Shown piece after piece: positions 41,949-43,159 of a stretch of DNA of 43,159 nucleotides (its first letter is position 1; each line of letters begins with the position of its first letter). This DNA is from a virus, in the IMG/VR virus record IMGVR_UViG_3300025889_015902, positions 1-43,159 of that record. One strand, given 5' to 3'. The position numbers and the translations under genes are program-made. The notes beneath the pieces were generated by a model. It was not told the DNA's origin. It made no database searches and saw only the letters and a program-made list of their open reading frames with translations.

Positions 41949-42215
41949 TTAGTGTCTTACGTTAGCACCTGCTTGTTTATACCAAGGAAGCCCTTCACGA
42001 TTGCTTAATGCTTCTTTGTAACTTTCTTGATCGTATTCAATACCATTTAAATACCAAGCTTTTCTTAATTTACATTCTTCTCCTTCAATAGGTTCAATTG
42101 CTGGACCATCCCAACTGTGATATTTCCAGTTTTCTTCACCTTGCATTCTAATAAAATAATGATACGCACCTTGCGATCTCATTTTTCTGTACTCGTATAA
42201 TCTATCTTTTGCCAT
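41949..42215 (-). CDS. Small hypothetical protein with WDGPAI / WYLNG motif
   Basis: This 88-residue protein is rich in Tyr, Trp and Lys. YHSWDGPAIEPI then KAWYLNGIEYD resembles one unit of a DGPA...WYLNG repeat seen in phage and bacterial hypothetical proteins. No enzyme motif or membrane segment is visible. It lies between the oxidoreductase and the cupin with 9-base and 2-base gaps, so it is co-transcribed. Its function is unknown. Confidence 0.68.
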   Translation of the reverse strand: MAKDRLYEYRKMRSQGAYHYFIRMQGEENWKYHSWDGPAIEPIEGEECKLRKAWYLNGIEYDQESYKEALSNREGLPWYKQAGANVRH

Positions 42216-42224
42216 AATATTTAT

Positions 42225-43157
42225 TTAAAAGTGTTCGTGAAAATCAGGATAGTCTTGCATGTCTTCTGCATATTGTAGAATATACTCTGCAACATAAGTT
42301 CCTTGTGCTCCGGATACTGTTATGCCCCGCGCACTTAAAGCATCTCCTACAAAATGTACATTGTTGTAATCAGCTAATGCTAATGTATCGTAATCTACAA
42401 GTGGTTCAGGAGACAAATATTTGACTTCAGGAATATAAACACCCCAATCGTCTTCAAGTGTTGGGAATACTTTTTTCATATCCTCAATAAAGTCTTCAAT
42501 ATAATCGTAGTAACCCTGAAATGCATCCTTTACAATATCAAGTGAATCAATAGGTAAAGCAGCAATTCTTTCACCTTCACTTGTAGTACCTACTTTACGT
42601 GATGGGCTATAATATAAACCAGCTTGAAGTTTTGGAGCAAAACGTCCTAAACGGCCTTGATCTGGGATAATTGCAGTATTTACTTTATCAACCAATTCAC
42701 GTGACCAATCAAATGGATTTTCGATACCTGGGATTTCCATTAAGATACCAAAATTGGTCATATCATTTCTATATTGTTCACCTTTTTTAGCGTGACCATT
42801 ATAGCTTACATCTCCATATGTTTGTTCAACAGCTACATAAGCAGCATTGTTGTTTGTACAGAATGAGCGAAGCGAAACACCATTATCAAATTTACGATAC
42901 AATTTGAAATCGTAACTGATATCAATTAACTTTTGGAAGTGGTGTTGAGGAGCTTCAAAACGAACACCAATTTGTACTGGTTTTGGTTCTGTAGGGAATG
43001 AATAATCATCTGCTAGCTGTTTACCAAAATCAATACCTGATTTACCAACTGCAAAGATTAGGCGGTCATATTTTATTGTTTCTTTTGGAGTATTCCAATC
43101 ACAATATAATTCTTGAGCATCAAAATCAATTGAAGTTACTTTAGTCTCCCAAATAAA
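42225..43157 (-). CDS. FAD-dependent oxidoreductase, C-terminal part (gene runs off the right edge)
   Basis: The frame stays open from the stop at 42225 to the window edge, about 311 codons. The codon at 42902 is TTG inside the gene, not a start. The N-terminal FAD-binding part lies outside the window. Visible parts are YDRLIFAVGKSGIDFGKQL, then PVQIGVRFEAPQH, KGEQYRNDMTNFGILMEIPG and near the end NVHFVGDALSARGITVSGAQ. The order and the final GD motif fit the COG2509-type FAD-dependent dehydrogenases of unknown substrate. It is the first of a run of small metabolic genes. The role in the phage is not known. Confidence 0.78.
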   Translation of the reverse strand, partial: FIWETKVTSIDFDAQELYCDWNTPKETIKYDRLIFAVGKSGIDFGKQLADDYSFPTEPKPVQIGVRFEAPQHHFQKLIDISYDFKLYRKFDNGVSLRSFCTNNNAAYVAVEQTYGDVSYNGHAKKGEQYRNDMTNFGILMEIPGIENPFDWSRELVDKVNTAIIPDQGRLGRFAPKLQAGLYYSPSRKVGTTSEGERIAALPIDSLDIVKDAFQGYYDYIEDFIEDMKKVFPTLEDDWGVYIPEVKYLSPEPLVDYDTLALADYNNVHFVGDALSARGITVSGAQGTYVAEYILQYAEDMQDYPDFHEHF

Positions 43158-43159
43158 TT

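Noticed and set aside
42225-42902. Reading the oxidoreductase as a complete 225-aa gene starting at 42902
   Set aside because: The codon at 42902 is TTG (Leu) and the frame continues without a stop to the window edge with conserved sequence (AVGKSGIDFG, PVQIGVRFE), so the gene is partial.

Overview
The window is part of a T4-like myovirus genome (contractile-tailed Caudoviricetes). Every supported gene lies on the minus strand, so the window is best read from right to left. The T4-type late genes are recognisable from residue-level motifs and from their order: large terminase, portal, prohead core proteins, gp21 protease, gp22 scaffold, gp23 capsid, gp13/gp14/gp15 neck, gp18 sheath, gp19 tube, gp26-like chaperone and the start of the tape measure. 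The DNA is AT-rich outside the repeat gene. Most gene starts have A-rich leaders without a Shine-Dalgarno sequence, which suggests a Bacteroidota-type host. That host assignment is inference.

Region by region, right to left. (1) 40.1-43.2 kb: a small operon with an FAD-dependent oxidoreductase (cut by the window edge), an 88-aa protein, a cupin, a NadR-like P-loop NTPase, a LysM-like small protein and a membrane-anchored protein. (2) 29.3-40.1 kb: packaging and head module, from TerL to the major capsid protein, closed by a strong terminator. It includes a ParB/sulfiredoxin-like protein that shares a C-terminal tag with the scaffold. (3) 26.9-29.3 kb: an accessory island with a pentein-fold amidinohydrolase, a phosphatidylserine decarboxylase homologue and PhoH. 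(4) 24.2-26.9 kb: neck proteins. (5) 11.1-24.2 kb: a 3938-residue fibre with about 3600 residues of Gly-Ser/Thr-X triplets and a C-terminal S74 chaperone, followed by a LamG-like protein and a small ORF. (6) 6.3-11.1 kb: three overlapping glycosyltransferase genes, one of them a close relative of the TibC/AAH iron-containing protein O-heptosyltransferases. (7) 1-6.3 kb: a fibre-like protein, a coiled-coil protein, sheath, tube, a tail chaperone with a probable programmed frameshift, and the tape measure, which runs off the left edge.

The most notable proposal is that regions 5 and 6 form one system: a very long Ser/Thr-rich virion fibre plus a co-transcribed protein O-glycosylation cassette that decorates it. 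Other points are a recurrent late-promoter-like element directly upstream of ten genes, a shared C-terminal peptide tag on capsid-interior proteins, a shared Gly-rich motif beside predicted protease sites, and a piece of the fibre repeat fused to the end of PhoH.
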